DNA of 57,616 nucleotides from Flavobacteriales bacterium (GCA_015665315.1 JADFAK010000089.1:1-57616); one strand, 5' to 3'. Positions 7,862 through 17,471 are shown, counted from the stretch's first letter. Program-made: numbers and translations. Notes: generated by a model not told the origin, from the letters alone.

Positions 7862-8593
7862 CTACTCCACTTTATAGGTCAGTTTCATGGTGATAGAAGC
7901 CGTTTTCTCTTTGGATGAAGTGTTGAAAGCGCCGCCCCAGGAGTAGTCCTCAACGGAATGCTGACCGGTAATTTGAAAGATGCCCATGTTGGCAACCGAC
8001 AGATCACCCAATTTGGCGCCAGAGTTCTCTGCAATCTTTGAAGCACGAAGGAAAGCGTTCTCTGTGGCCTGTGAAATCATTTCAATTTTCAGGTCTTCGA
8101 GTTGGGTATAGTAGTAGCGCGGACTACTTGAATAAACGGCCACACCTTGATTGAGAAGCTCGGTGATCTCTCGGGAGATTTGCTCGACTTTGGTCACGTC
8201 CTTCGATTGAATCTTGGCACTTTGATCGAGAGTGTATCCCGTGAATTCGTCATACAGGTATCGTCCTTCGTCGGAGTAAACCGCCTGCGTGTTCTTTTGA
8301 CTATTCACTGATCCAAAGACCAACTCATCGGCACTTACGCCCTTTTCAAGCAAGTACTCTTTGACAATGGCCTTGTCCTTTTCTAAGTCGGCATACGCCT
8401 GTTTCAAATCGTAATTCACCTTTGAAAAAGTGGCAGACCAAACAATGAGATCCGAAGAAAAGTCGGTCTTACCAAGTCCGGTTACCGAAATGGACCCTTG
8501 CTTGGCATTGCGATTCATAAAAGCATTTCCAAGGATAAAAGCGGCGAGCACGATGGCGATGGAAAAGACGATGGCGGCGGTGGATTTATTCAT
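7862..8593 (-). CDS. SIMPL (DUF541) domain protein
   Basis: 243 residues from the ATG at 8593. A longer upstream frame exists but adds 21 residues ahead of the membrane anchor, so I reject it. Residues 8-26 form an N-terminal transmembrane or uncleaved signal segment. The remainder is a SIMPL domain: SISVTGLGKTDFSSDLIVW, then a long pairing helix region and a C-terminal KTASITMKLTYKVE strand. SIMPL proteins (YggE, BP26 type) are periplasmic, form ring-like oligomers and are linked to stress tolerance. The biochemical role is unclear. It is divergent from the DUF2339 gene across a 188-bp gap in which I see no clear promoter. Confidence 0.8.
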   Translation of the reverse strand: MNKSTAAIVFSIAIVLAAFILGNAFMNRNAKQGSISVTGLGKTDFSSDLIVWSATFSKVNYDLKQAYADLEKDKAIVKEYLLEKGVSADELVFGSVNSQKNTQAVYSDEGRYLYDEFTGYTLDQSAKIQSKDVTKVEQISREITELLNQGVAVYSSSPRYYYTQLEDLKIEMISQATENAFLRASKIAENSGAKLGDLSVANMGIFQITGQHSVEDYSWGGAFNTSSKEKTASITMKLTYKVE

Positions 8594-8781
8594 GTGATTG
8601 TTGAGTAGATGGGTTTTGAAAGAACAACTAAGTGCAGCGTGAAATATTGGGAACAAAGGAACATTTTTTGGCTAAAAAAGTCCTCATTCTTCCTGTGAGC
8701 GTTAAAACTACTTAAAAACGGAAGGCAGCCAAAACAATAATCGTAAGATTGGCCGATCAATTCAATGTGTAAACGAATAGT

Positions 8782-11154
8782 ATGGAAGACCATCAAAACA
8801 GGATCAATAGCCTGTCTGCGAAATTGGATAGACTATTAATTCTACATGAAACCCTGACCAAAGATCTCCTCGGAATACATAGCGAGTTAGAAGATCTCAA
8901 AGCAGAAAACACCTCGGTCGTTGAACCTGAGATTGCCTCCCCTTCCCCTCCTATTATACCCAGCCATCCAATGGATATTCCAGAGGTCGAGCAAGATGCA
9001 GTGGTTGAATTCACTGAGCGTGAGGAGCTAGAGAAATCGGCACCGGCTGTGAATGAGCCAATCAATCAACCGCCAAAAGGCCCAAGAAATCTCGAAAAAT
9101 TTATTGGTGAGAATTTGCTCAATAAAATTGGTATTGCCATTACTATTCTGGGAGTTGCTATAGGCACCAAATACTCGATCGAACACGATTTGGTGAGTCC
9201 GCTCACACGCATAATCCTTGGTTACTTGGTAGGCGTAGGCACACTCCTGATAGGCATACGACTCAAGGCCAAATACGAAGCTTTTAGCGCCGTTCTTGTG
9301 AGTGGATCTATGGCCATGATGTACTTCGTTACTTACTCGGCGTATGCATTCTACGAACTCATACCTCAACTGCTGTGCTTCGGACTCATGGTCTTGTTTA
9401 TCGTTTTTGTAATCATTGCTGCGATCAACTACAATAGGCGTGTCATTGCTTACATCGGACTCCTGGGCGCATACGCCATACCTTTTCTCTTGAGCACTGG
9501 GTCAGGGCAAGTTGAACTGCTTTTTACCTATGTCGCGATCATCAATGCGGGGATCATGGTACTTGCATTTAAGAAATACTGGAAGGGACTATTTATTACG
9601 GCATTCGTGATCACCTGGATCATGTATATTTCGTGGTTCCTTTTCAGTTATCACGACTATGAAATTGGGATGGCTTTCACATTCCTGGGGATTTTCTTCG
9701 CGACATTCTACGCCACATTCCTAGGATATAAGTTGCTGCGGAAAGAGCCTTTGAAAGTGATGGATCTCATCCTCCTTATGCTCAACTCGACGATCTTTTA
9801 TGGAGTTGGGTACGAACTGCTGGACCAACACGACTCGGGCAATCAGCTCTTGGGTCTGTTCACCTTGCTAAATGCAGTAATTCACTTCGCAGTGAGTGTC
9901 GTCATTTACAAGCAGCAGCTGGCGCAGAAAGACCTGTTACACATTTTAATCGGACTTGTTCTAGTATTCGTTACCATGTCCATTCCAGTACAATTGGAGG
10001 GCAACTGGGTCACTTTACTATGGATCTCTGAAGCCTTCGTTTTATTCTGGATTGGCCGTGTGAAGCGTGTCGCGATCTTTGAGTATTTGTCTTATCCGCT
10101 TTTCTTCCTAGCAGCCTGCAGTTTGATAGAAGACTGGAGTCATATTTCGCTGTTCTGGAGTTCGGAAGTCAGCGATGTTCGCTTCACTCCAATATTTAAC
10201 ACGCAATTTCTAACAACAAGCATTAGCATCCTCTTTTTGGGCATTGCCACTCGTGTGCACATGAAAACCCACGCGGAAAGCCTACTGGGCGCGAACAAGG
10301 ATTTGATGACCTTCATTCAATATGGATTTGGGACACTCTTATTGTGCGGATTGTATTTCGCATTTCAGTTCGAAATCACAGGCTATTGGAATCAGAGAAT
10401 TGGAGATTCGATTATTAATATTGCCATCGACAACACCGATCAATTCAGCATCCGTCGAAATCCAGGATTAATGTGGTTCAAGAATATCTGGACCGTAAAT
10501 TATTCGTTGCTGTTCGCTACAATTTTATCTTTCGTCTCAATCAAGTGGCTGAGAAGTCCCAGTCTTACGGCGGTTTGCATCGCCATAAACAGTTTGTTCG
10601 TTCTTCTATTCTTGTCCCAAGGATTGTATGGTTTGAGCGAACTTCGAGAGTATTATTTAGAACAGACTCTAGGTGAATATTACAGTCACAGCAGTTTCAA
10701 TATTGCTTTACGTTACATTTCTCTTGCATTCGTTGGTCTCTCGATTTTTACCACGTACCGATTGCAGCGCACGCAGAACTACCCCAAGGCCGTCAAACAT
10801 GGACTTGAACTTGCATTTCACACGAGTTTACTTTGGATTATAAGCAGTGAGCTCTTGCATTGGATGGATATGTTTGGACATGCTCAATCGTACAAACTTG
10901 CGCTTAGTCTGCTCTGGGGAATGTACGCCCTTATGCTCATTGCTTTGGGCATTTGGAAAGGGAAGAAGTTCTTGCGCATTGGCGCGATCGTCCTGTTTTC
11001 AGTGACGTTGTGCAAATTATTCTTCTATGACCTAAGAGCTCTCAACACGATTTCGAAAACGATTGTCTTTGTTTCTTTGGGTATTTTGCTCTTGATAATT
11101 TCGTTTCTATATAATAAGTTCAAACACAAGATTTCCGATGAGACTGATCAGTAA
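8782..11154 (+). CDS. DUF2339 polytopic membrane protein
   Basis: 790 residues. The N-terminus has a predicted coiled coil (about 5-40) and a Pro/Glu-rich linker. The family signature then follows, NLEKFIGENLLNKIGIAITILGVA, with roughly twenty or more hydrophobic segments to the C-terminus. This is the DUF2339 architecture: large inner-membrane proteins of unknown function with a cytoplasmic or periplasmic coiled-coil head. Its stop overlaps the next gene by 17 bp, so the two are translationally coupled. The partner is a DUF3999-like exported protein, a pairing I recall from proteobacterial genomes, which suggests a joint envelope function. No catalytic motif is visible. Confidence 0.85.
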   Translation: MEDHQNRINSLSAKLDRLLILHETLTKDLLGIHSELEDLKAENTSVVEPEIASPSPPIIPSHPMDIPEVEQDAVVEFTEREELEKSAPAVNEPINQPPKGPRNLEKFIGENLLNKIGIAITILGVAIGTKYSIEHDLVSPLTRIILGYLVGVGTLLIGIRLKAKYEAFSAVLVSGSMAMMYFVTYSAYAFYELIPQLLCFGLMVLFIVFVIIAAINYNRRVIAYIGLLGAYAIPFLLSTGSGQVELLFTYVAIINAGIMVLAFKKYWKGLFITAFVITWIMYISWFLFSYHDYEIGMAFTFLGIFFATFYATFLGYKLLRKEPLKVMDLILLMLNSTIFYGVGYELLDQHDSGNQLLGLFTLLNAVIHFAVSVVIYKQQLAQKDLLHILIGLVLVFVTMSIPVQLEGNWVTLLWISEAFVLFWIGRVKRVAIFEYLSYPLFFLAACSLIEDWSHISLFWSSEVSDVRFTPIFNTQFLTTSISILFLGIATRVHMKTHAESLLGANKDLMTFIQYGFGTLLLCGLYFAFQFEITGYWNQRIGDSIINIAIDNTDQFSIRRNPGLMWFKNIWTVNYSLLFATILSFVSIKWLRSPSLTAVCIAINSLFVLLFLSQGLYGLSELREYYLEQTLGEYYSHSSFNIALRYISLAFVGLSIFTTYRLQRTQNYPKAVKHGLELAFHTSLLWIISSELLHWMDMFGHAQSYKLALSLLWGMYALMLIALGIWKGKKFLRIGAIVLFSVTLCKLFFYDLRALNTISKTIVFVSLGILLLIISFLYNKFKHKISDETDQ

Positions 11155-12370
11155 ACTATTCGTTGTGGGGGCGCTGCTCGCTTGTATCCAAGGCCAGGCT
11201 CAAGAAGGCGAATTTGAATTCGAGCGCGAGCTAGAAAAACCATCCGATCAATGGCATCGGGTAGCCTTGCCACTGGATATCTTCGAGCATGTCGCTGCCG
11301 ACTTCAGGGACCTGCGTATTCGTGGTGTGAACGAGAGCGGTGATACTATTGACGCGCCGTATTTGGTGGAAATTGGGCAGTCCATCGAGGAGATCAAATT
11401 GGCCGACTTCGACATGTTAAATCGATCTCATAACGGAGATGGTTCTTTTGTCACTTTCGAACTGAAAAACCCCGAAACGATCAACGAAATTGCTTTGGAC
11501 TTGCGCCAGGCGAATTTTGACTTGAAGATAAAATTAGAAGGGAGTCAAGACCTTACCAATTGGTTCACAATCGTTGATGATTACAGGATTCTGTCTATCC
11601 AAAATGCGCATGTGCAGTATGACTACAGCGACATTCTCTTCCCTCGATCCAATTACAAGTACTTCCGATTATTCATTCCGGGCTTGGCTGATCCTAAATT
11701 AGTTTCTGTGCAGATCAAAGAGCATACTCGCACTCCTGGAAAGGCGAATAAATATGAGTACAAGTCTCTTAAAACGATTGAAAACAAGGAAGATAAGCTG
11801 ACTGATATTTGTATCTCCCTGCCCTATCCGCTCCCGTTGAGTTTGGTGGAAATCGTCATGAACGAAGATTTTGACTTTTACCGACCTGTTGAGCTTCAAT
11901 CGTTGAGAGATAGCATACTCACGGAGAAAGGATGGAAATACCGATATCTGACCATCACAAAAGGAGTGCTCAATTCTTTCGCTGAAAACAACTTCGTTGT
12001 TTCCGGAAATCCCCTCGTAGAGCAACTGAGGATTCGAATACATAACCACGACAACCAAGCTTTGACCTTGGAATCGGTTCAAGTTTCTGGCAATTCACAT
12101 GAACTGGTTGCGAGATTTACTGATTTCACCGATTACTCATTGATGTATGGCAACGATCAGCTCAGGTCGCCATCGTACGATATCCATCACCTTACCAATA
12201 CGATTCCCGAAAGTCTTTCTTACCTGTCTGTTGGCACAGAAATTCACCATGAAAAAACTCCTCGAGAGCAGACTAGACCGCTCTTTGAGAACAAGATATG
12301 GCTGTGGGGGATCATGATCTTCATCGCCGCAATTTTGGCCTGGTTTTCAATCAAAATGCTTAAAAATTAA
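11138..12370 (+). CDS. DUF3999-like exported, membrane-anchored protein
   Basis: 410 residues. A signal peptide (cleavage before a Gln at 21-23) opens a long beta-rich periplasmic region. It has the segment RVALPLDIFEHVAADFRDLRI, an internal discoidin-like strand series (SQDLTNWFTIVDDYRI), and one C-terminal transmembrane helix (about 388-406) followed by a short basic tail. Order and motifs fit the DUF3999 family. The gene overlaps the DUF2339 gene by 17 bp, so the two products are probably made in fixed ratio and may interact in the inner membrane. A hairpin at 12399-12429 ends the unit. Function unknown. Confidence 0.65.
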   Translation: MRLISKLFVVGALLACIQGQAQEGEFEFERELEKPSDQWHRVALPLDIFEHVAADFRDLRIRGVNESGDTIDAPYLVEIGQSIEEIKLADFDMLNRSHNGDGSFVTFELKNPETINEIALDLRQANFDLKIKLEGSQDLTNWFTIVDDYRILSIQNAHVQYDYSDILFPRSNYKYFRLFIPGLADPKLVSVQIKEHTRTPGKANKYEYKSLKTIENKEDKLTDICISLPYPLPLSLVEIVMNEDFDFYRPVELQSLRDSILTEKGWKYRYLTITKGVLNSFAENNFVVSGNPLVEQLRIRIHNHDNQALTLESVQVSGNSHELVARFTDFTDYSLMYGNDQLRSPSYDIHHLTNTIPESLSYLSVGTEIHHEKTPREQTRPLFENKIWLWGIMIFIAAILAWFSIKMLKN

Positions 12371-12398
12371 TCGCCCAGTATCTTAAAAATAGTGCACG

Positions 12399-12429
12399 AA
12401 AAAGCCCCTCAATAATTTGAAGGGCTTTT
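12399..12429. terminator. Bidirectional hairpin terminator
   Basis: AAAAGCCC and GGGCTTTT arms around a loop of about 15 nt (ctcaataatttgaa). A-tracts and T-tracts flank the stem on both strands. It sits between the convergent DUF3999-like and flotillin genes and can serve both. Confidence 0.8.
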
Positions 12430-12449
12430 CCAGTTTCACTTAGGTCAGA

Positions 12450-13934
12450 CTATTCTTCGACTGAACCTTCTTGGACGTCGTCATTTTCGTCTTTCAACTG
12501 CTCACCTTTCAAGTATTTAGGCAATTGCATGCCCGCCATCTTGAACATGTCTTCCAATGGTGGAACACTTTGGTACATACCGCTCAGAAAGTTGGCTGTA
12601 GATGTTTTACCATCTCCACCTCCGCTGTTGTTACCGTCCCAAACAGTGACTTTATCGATTTTAATATTCTGAATGGCCTCCGACTGCATACGTACCAATT
12701 CTGGTAATTTGTCGGCAATCATAATCATTACGGCATCGTTTGAATTCTCTCCAGCTGCAGCAACGAGCTGACGGAAACCTTCGGCTTGTTTGCTCAAGAT
12801 TTCATAAGTACCGCGTGCTTCGGCTTCAAGCTTGGCATAAATCGCATCGGCCTCACCTTTGGCACGGCGACGAATGTTCTCGGCTTCGGCCTCTGCTTCG
12901 ATTTCAACTCTCAACTTGGCAATTTCGGCAGGTACTACTACGTCGGCATGCTTCGAAGCACGGTCTCTTTCCGCACGTTGGTCCTCGGCCATTTTCTGCG
13001 CTTGATACGACTCCTCGAGGGCTTTCGCCTCTTTCACTTTCTCTGCAGCTATTGCTTTTCTGGTAGCTTCCGCTTCTTGAGATCTTCTTTCGGCATCAGA
13101 CTTCGCAATATCAATTTTCGACGTATTCTCTCCTTCTACAGCACGTGCATTGGCTTCGGCAGTTTCAATCCTCTCAGCTCGCAAGGCGTCGGCCTCTCCA
13201 ATATTCGCCGTGGCATTTGCGCTTGCTACCTGTACTCGTTGCTCTTGTTGTGCGATGGCCTCACCAATCGATCCATCTCGATTCTTCTCGGCAACAACAC
13301 GCTTGGCATCGTTGATTGCTTTGGCAGCAGCTTCTTTACCAAGTGCCTCGATATAGCCCGACTCGTCGGTAATATCTGTTACGTTTACGTTGATCAATTT
13401 CAAACCGATCTTCTTGAGCTCCGCCTCCACATTGGAAGCAACGTTGGCCAAAAATTTATCGCGATTGTTGTTGATTTCCTCGATATCCATGGTCGCAACT
13501 ACTAGACGGAGCTGACCGAAGATAATATCCTTCGCCAAATCATGAATCTCTTGTCGGCCCTGCCCTAGCAGTCTTTCAGCTGCATTCGTCATAATTCCCG
13601 GCTCGGTTGAAATACCTACTGTAAATCGCGAAGGAACGTTGACACGAATATTTTGTCTAGAAAGTGCATTGGCAAGATCCACCTCAATAGATATTGGCGT
13701 TAAGTCTAGAAATGCATAATCTTGAATCACGGGCCATACAAACGCCGCACCACCATGTATACATCTGGAAGATCGAGCAGTCGATGCTCCTTCTGAGCTT
13801 GTGCTTCCTACCTTTCCATAAACTACCAAAACTCGATCCGATGGGCAACGCTTATACCTCCTTAATGCACCCACAATGAGGATGAAAAAGAGTATAAAAA
13901 CTCCCAAAATTGCTGCTAAGAATAATCCGTCCAT
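12450..13934 (-). CDS. Flotillin-family (SPFH/band 7) protein
   Basis: 494 residues. One N-terminal membrane segment (about 4-26) is followed by an SPFH domain (about 30-230) containing CIHGGAAFVWPVIQDYAFLDL, and then a long Ala/Glu-rich flotillin coiled coil (about 220-400) with many EA/KA repeats. Flotillins organise membrane microdomains and scaffold other membrane proteins. The gene follows an NfeD-like gene on the same strand with a 29-bp gap, the usual pairing in bacteria (compare FloT/YuaF). The length is close to that of YqiK/FloT proteins. A 239-codon open frame lies antisense to it but is a composition artefact. Confidence 0.9.
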   Translation of the reverse strand: MDGLFLAAILGVFILFFILIVGALRRYKRCPSDRVLVVYGKVGSTSSEGASTARSSRCIHGGAAFVWPVIQDYAFLDLTPISIEVDLANALSRQNIRVNVPSRFTVGISTEPGIMTNAAERLLGQGRQEIHDLAKDIIFGQLRLVVATMDIEEINNNRDKFLANVASNVEAELKKIGLKLINVNVTDITDESGYIEALGKEAAAKAINDAKRVVAEKNRDGSIGEAIAQQEQRVQVASANATANIGEADALRAERIETAEANARAVEGENTSKIDIAKSDAERRSQEAEATRKAIAAEKVKEAKALEESYQAQKMAEDQRAERDRASKHADVVVPAEIAKLRVEIEAEAEAENIRRRAKGEADAIYAKLEAEARGTYEILSKQAEGFRQLVAAAGENSNDAVMIMIADKLPELVRMQSEAIQNIKIDKVTVWDGNNSGGGDGKTSTANFLSGMYQSVPPLEDMFKMAGMQLPKYLKGEQLKDENDDVQEGSVEE

Positions 13935-13963
13935 AGTTATATTATTAATTTAGTGAGTGAATG

Positions 13964-14557
13964 TTATTTACCTGCTTTGGTTACAAGCAGTATATGTTCG
14001 TCAATAATAGCCGTTACGGTTACTATTGAATTGGTGGGTAGGTCGGCATCATCATCCGTCATGGCCGATAATTCTCTTAATCCGCCTTGAATCGTCACTT
14101 GGACCTTGCCCATACCACCGCGACTTGCGGGCACTATCAAATAAATCTCTCCATGCTTACCAATGGCATTTCTCATGTCCAGCGTCCCACTCTCCGTAAG
14201 CCGCATCAGAAAGAAGAAAACTGCCGCCATGGCTGTCATCATGATCAACCCGCACAAACTAGAAACTAGAAGCGTCATGAAGGTCGAATGACCACCGTCC
14301 AACATCGCCAATCCTACCCATCCGAAAACCGTGAAGAATCCAACCAGATTTTTAAGCGAGAAGAACTGAAATCCAATGCCCGAATCGCCTTCTACTTCCA
14401 AGTCGGCATCGGCAACATCTGCATCTACATCGCCTCCAACAAAGGTCAACACCATCAATATCAACAATATAGCCGATGCAGGAATCGCTACTGCCCAATA
14501 AATAGATTCTATGGTCGTGAGTGCGCCCCACCAAGAAGAAATATCAAGGATTGTCAT
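13964..14557 (-). CDS. NfeD/YuaF-like membrane protein, flotillin partner
   Basis: 197 residues. Three hydrophobic segments are visible: about 18-40, 70-88 and 92-118. An acidic stretch (DVDADVADADLEVEG) separates the first two. The C-terminal about 70 residues form an OB-fold-like NfeD domain (IGKHGEIYLIVPASRGGMGKVQVTI). NfeD-like proteins are encoded next to flotillins and are thought to stabilise or modulate them. The pairing with the flotillin gene 29 bp downstream supports the call. The acidic segment between membrane helices is longer than I would expect. Confidence 0.8.
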   Translation of the reverse strand: MTILDISSWWGALTTIESIYWAVAIPASAILLILMVLTFVGGDVDADVADADLEVEGDSGIGFQFFSLKNLVGFFTVFGWVGLAMLDGGHSTFMTLLVSSLCGLIMMTAMAAVFFFLMRLTESGTLDMRNAIGKHGEIYLIVPASRGGMGKVQVTIQGGLRELSAMTDDDADLPTNSIVTVTAIIDEHILLVTKAGK

Positions 14558-14776
14558 AGTTGTGTTGTTTAGGAATTGTGAAAATTGGGTTCAAAGACTC
14601 GCTAAATCGCAGGCTTGGTCAGGTCCTTGGCACGTCCAGTTTCAGTGATCGTGAAATTAAACTTTAATTGGCTTTCAGCAAATGCTTTGGATGAAAATCA
14701 CCTTGAACTTATCAAGGAGATCTGTCAGTTATTAAAAAGACGCCTATCCCCTATGAATGTTACATGTGCAGACAAA
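14558..14776. other. Intergenic gap without recognised signal
   Basis: Between the NfeD-like gene start and the cyclophilin terminator. A 69-codon frame from a TTG codon crosses it and runs through the terminator hairpin, so it is not credible as a gene. I see no perfect TAnnTTTG box for the NfeD-like gene. Confidence 0.5.
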
Positions 14777-14812
14777 AAAAAGGTTGAGAGCCTTCGAGAC
14801 AATCAACCTTTT
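14777..14812 (-). terminator. Rho-independent terminator of the cyclophilin gene
   Basis: A 10-bp stem, AAAAGGTTGA (14778-14787) and TCAACCTTTT (14803-14812), with a 15-nt loop. On the minus strand it is followed by a run of T. It lies 30 nt past the cyclophilin stop. Confidence 0.85.
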
Positions 14813-14841
14813 CCAATTTTATAATATAACCGGAGAATCTT

Positions 14842-15273
14842 CTAGTCTACTATTTCAATACTTTCTATCTTGTCTCCTTGTCGAATAGCATCGATCACAT
14901 CTAGACCGTCCACCACTTTGCCAAAACACGTGTGATTTCTGTCCAAATGAGCCGTGTTGTTTCGGCTATGGCACACAAAGAATTGAGAACCTCCAGTATT
15001 CCGACCTGCATGCGCCATTGAAAGCACCCCGCGATCGTGGTATTGATTTCCTCCATCCAACTCACAATCGATTTTATAACCCGGTCCGCCAGCACCTGTG
15101 CCATTCGGACATCCACCTTGAATCACAAAATCAGGCAGCACACGGTGAAATGTAAGCCCATCATAAAATCCTTCTTTTGCCAATTTCACAAAGTTGGCTA
15201 CAGTTTTTGGTGCATCAGCCTCATAGAAATCTACTGTCATTACACCTTTCTCAGTGGTAATTTTCCCTTGCAT
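14842..15273 (-). CDS. Cyclophilin-type peptidyl-prolyl cis-trans isomerase
   Basis: 143 residues, a compact cytosolic cyclophilin without signal peptide. It catalyses cis-trans isomerisation at Xaa-Pro bonds during protein folding. Visible landmarks are FYDGLTFHRVLPDFVIQGG with the catalytic Arg, GGPGYKIDCE, GRNTGGSQFFVCHS and FGKVVDGLDVIDAI. The length matches short bacterial PpiB-type enzymes. It has its own promoter (15305-15336) and terminator (14777-14812), so it is a single-gene unit. It is divergent from the alpha/beta hydrolase gene. Confidence 0.93.
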   Translation of the reverse strand: MQGKITTEKGVMTVDFYEADAPKTVANFVKLAKEGFYDGLTFHRVLPDFVIQGGCPNGTGAGGPGYKIDCELDGGNQYHDRGVLSMAHAGRNTGGSQFFVCHSRNNTAHLDRNHTCFGKVVDGLDVIDAIRQGDKIESIEIVD

Positions 15274-15304
15274 ATTCTTGTTTTTACGCGGTAAGTTTCG
15301 ACGT

Positions 15305-15336
15305 CAAAAGTATGAAACTATATGGACTCGATTCAA
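15305..15336 (-). promoter_or_regulatory. Predicted Bacteroidota promoter of the cyclophilin gene
   Basis: On the minus strand TTG (15336-15334), a 21-nt spacer and TACTTTTG (15312-15305) match the -33 TTG / -7 TAnnTTTG pattern. Transcription would begin about 25-30 nt before the ATG at 15273. It is the best complete promoter in the window. Confidence 0.6.
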
Positions 15337-15517
15337 TGATTCTCGATTTCAATATTTTTTCTTTAGCACAAGGCAAATGCCATTTCTCCCCACCGATCGC
15401 GCTTTTCAGAAGATATCACGGTCAAAGACATTTGCACTTATGTCCAAAATCACCGCACTTATAAAGTCAAATAATATTTTCTCACCGGCCGACTTCGTTT
15501 TTTCCTAATTTCACGGC

Positions 15518-16429
15518 ATGCCGTATATTCTATCAATCGACCGAAGTCCGCTGTGGATGAATTCCTGGACTGTGCCACGGGAAGAGGAAGAGTTTGTTAT
15601 TCTCCTCATCCATGGAATGGCCGAACACTCAGGACGTTACGAACGTTTTGCTAAGTTCTGCAACAAGTACAAAGGAAGTGTACATGCCGTCGACTTGCGC
15701 GGTTTTGGCAAGAGTATCGACGATGAAAATGGGTATGGGTTTATCATTGACGGACAGGGTTGGAAGACATATTTGTACGACATAGAGTGTGCGCTTATCG
15801 ACGCTCATGGTACTTCTACTGCTCCCATTTTCATGATGGGCCATAGCATGGGTGCCTTGCTCCTCCTTTCATATATGCAGGAATGTTCGCCCGTGATTGA
15901 CGGATGGATACTTTCTGGGCTCCCAGAAGTGGCTGGGATCAAAGATGTCGCCGGAAATATGCTCGGTCGAATTCAGGGGACTTTCTGGAGAATGAAATGC
16001 AAGGGCTATATTCATGCCGCCTTGAGTTTCGGACTGTGGAACAAGAAATTTAAGCCTAACAGGACCAAATTCGACTGGTTGAGTCGAGACAACGATGAAG
16101 TTGACAAATATATCGAAGACCCTTTGTGCGGTAAAACCGTCACTGCCCGATTGTTCAGCGAAGTTCAACACGCCGCTACCTATGCTTGGAAGGAGGACTA
16201 TTTAGCTGCGATGCCGCGACATACTCCTTTATATATGTTTGCTGGATCTGAAGATCCTGTTGTCGGCGGTAAAAAAGGATTTGAAAAACAAATCGCCATA
16301 TTAAGTCAGTATGTCGACAACATTACGAGCCATGTGTACGAAGGGGCTCGGCATGAATGTCTCAACGAAACCAATCGAGACGAAGTAATGGATGATTTTA
16401 TTCACTGGATGCTTAGAAGACTTGGGTAG
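15518..16429 (+). CDS. Alpha/beta hydrolase, monoacylglycerol lipase-like
   Basis: 303 residues of the serine aminopeptidase S33/lysophospholipase family. The oxyanion-hole region is LLIHGMAEHSGRYERF. The nucleophile elbow is GHSMG (Ser110). The acid is probably Asp246 (GSEDPVV) and the base His279 (GARHE). No signal peptide, so cytosolic. It most likely hydrolyses monoacylglycerols or similar esters; the exact substrate is inference. The next gene starts 38 bp before its stop, so the pair is probably co-translated. A weak -7-like TAATTTCA lies 4 nt before the ATG. Confidence 0.85.
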   Translation: MPYILSIDRSPLWMNSWTVPREEEEFVILLIHGMAEHSGRYERFAKFCNKYKGSVHAVDLRGFGKSIDDENGYGFIIDGQGWKTYLYDIECALIDAHGTSTAPIFMMGHSMGALLLLSYMQECSPVIDGWILSGLPEVAGIKDVAGNMLGRIQGTFWRMKCKGYIHAALSFGLWNKKFKPNRTKFDWLSRDNDEVDKYIEDPLCGKTVTARLFSEVQHAATYAWKEDYLAAMPRHTPLYMFAGSEDPVVGGKKGFEKQIAILSQYVDNITSHVYEGARHECLNETNRDEVMDDFIHWMLRRLG

Positions 16430-17471
16430 AATAATATATTTAATAGTAGCCTGGAGCGGCCTTCTTGGCAGCCTTTACGTCATAGTGATCCTGCTTTGGG
16501 GCGCGTATACCGATTGGTGTCCGCCTGAACAGTCGGAAATCATCACCACTCAGACGCAGTTCGCCGAGCCCGACAGTGTGCTGGAGTTTATCTCCTGGAA
16601 TGTTGGCTTTGGCGGCTTGGGCAAAGAAACCTCCTTCTTCTACGATGGCGGAAAAACCGTTATTCAGGAACTGCCTTTAGTAGAAAAGAATATTAAAGGA
16701 GTGGCCGATTTACTGGTTGAAAACAAGCATGTCGAATTCTTCCTCCTGCAAGAGGTTGATTCAAGCGCTAGAAGGAGCCACGACATCAATCAAATCGCTA
16801 GGTTCCAGTCGGCGCTCAACAAGCACTCCAATGCATTTGCGATGAACTACAACGTCGATTTCGTGCCTTTGCCTATTTTCAACCCAATGGGTAAAGTGAG
16901 ATCTGGCCTGGCCTCATTTAGCTCTCTCCCCACGCACCACGTTGAACGGCATTCCTTCGACACGCAATTTGAATGGCCCCGCAGAATGTTCTTCTTGGAT
17001 CGCTGTTTTCTGGCCCAGCAAGCAACGTGGCACGATCATGAATTGGTTATTATCAACACACACTGCAGTGCCTACGACACTTCGGGGAGCATGGTCGCCG
17101 CCGAAATCGACCTAATTATTAGCTATGCCGAACAAGCATACAAGGAAGGTAAACACGTCATCATAGGAGGCGATTGGAATCAATGTCCGCCCGGATACTC
17201 GCCCATCGATCCAACAGCCGGTTACAATGAATACGTGCTATCAGACGATCAAATTCCTGAAGGTTGGAAATGGGTGGCCGATCGCAACACTCCTACGAAC
17301 CGGAAATTGGACAAAGAATACGATCCGGCAACGAGTTACACTTCGGTCATAGACCACTTCCTTGTATCGCCAGGTGTAAAAGTTGAAGACATTCACGTCA
17401 TTCAAACCAATTTCGAGTTTTCGGATCATCAGCCCGTATATTTGAAAGTCAGCCTTGAGGACCGTCGATAG
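16392..17471 (+). CDS. Membrane-anchored endonuclease/exonuclease/phosphatase family protein
   Basis: 359 residues if it starts at the ATG overlapping the upstream gene by 38 bp. A TTG at 16422 is an alternative start. An N-terminal membrane helix (about 13-36) is followed by an EEP domain with FISWNVG (Asn70), LLQEVD (Glu121), INTHCS (His224), GGDWNQ (Asp261, Asn263), SVIDHFLVS (Asp321) and FSDHQPV (Asp345, His346). The full metal-dependent hydrolase set is present. Such enzymes cut nucleic acids or phosphoesters, or act as sphingomyelinase-like enzymes. The membrane anchor and a lipase-like neighbour hint at a lipid-linked substrate, but this is weak. Confidence 0.8.
   Translation: MILFTGCLEDLGRIIYLIVAWSGLLGSLYVIVILLWGAYTDWCPPEQSEIITTQTQFAEPDSVLEFISWNVGFGGLGKETSFFYDGGKTVIQELPLVEKNIKGVADLLVENKHVEFFLLQEVDSSARRSHDINQIARFQSALNKHSNAFAMNYNVDFVPLPIFNPMGKVRSGLASFSSLPTHHVERHSFDTQFEWPRRMFFLDRCFLAQQATWHDHELVIINTHCSAYDTSGSMVAAEIDLIISYAEQAYKEGKHVIIGGDWNQCPPGYSPIDPTAGYNEYVLSDDQIPEGWKWVADRNTPTNRKLDKEYDPATSYTSVIDHFLVSPGVKVEDIHVIQTNFEFSDHQPVYLKVSLEDRR

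Noticed and set aside
12786-13505. 239-codon open frame antisense to the flotillin gene
   Set aside because: The flotillin Ala/Glu-rich coding DNA leaves long stop-free antisense frames. The product has no family motif.
14615-14824. 69-codon frame from a TTG start between nfeD-like and cyclophilin genes
   Set aside because: It runs through the cyclophilin terminator hairpin and has no homology pattern.
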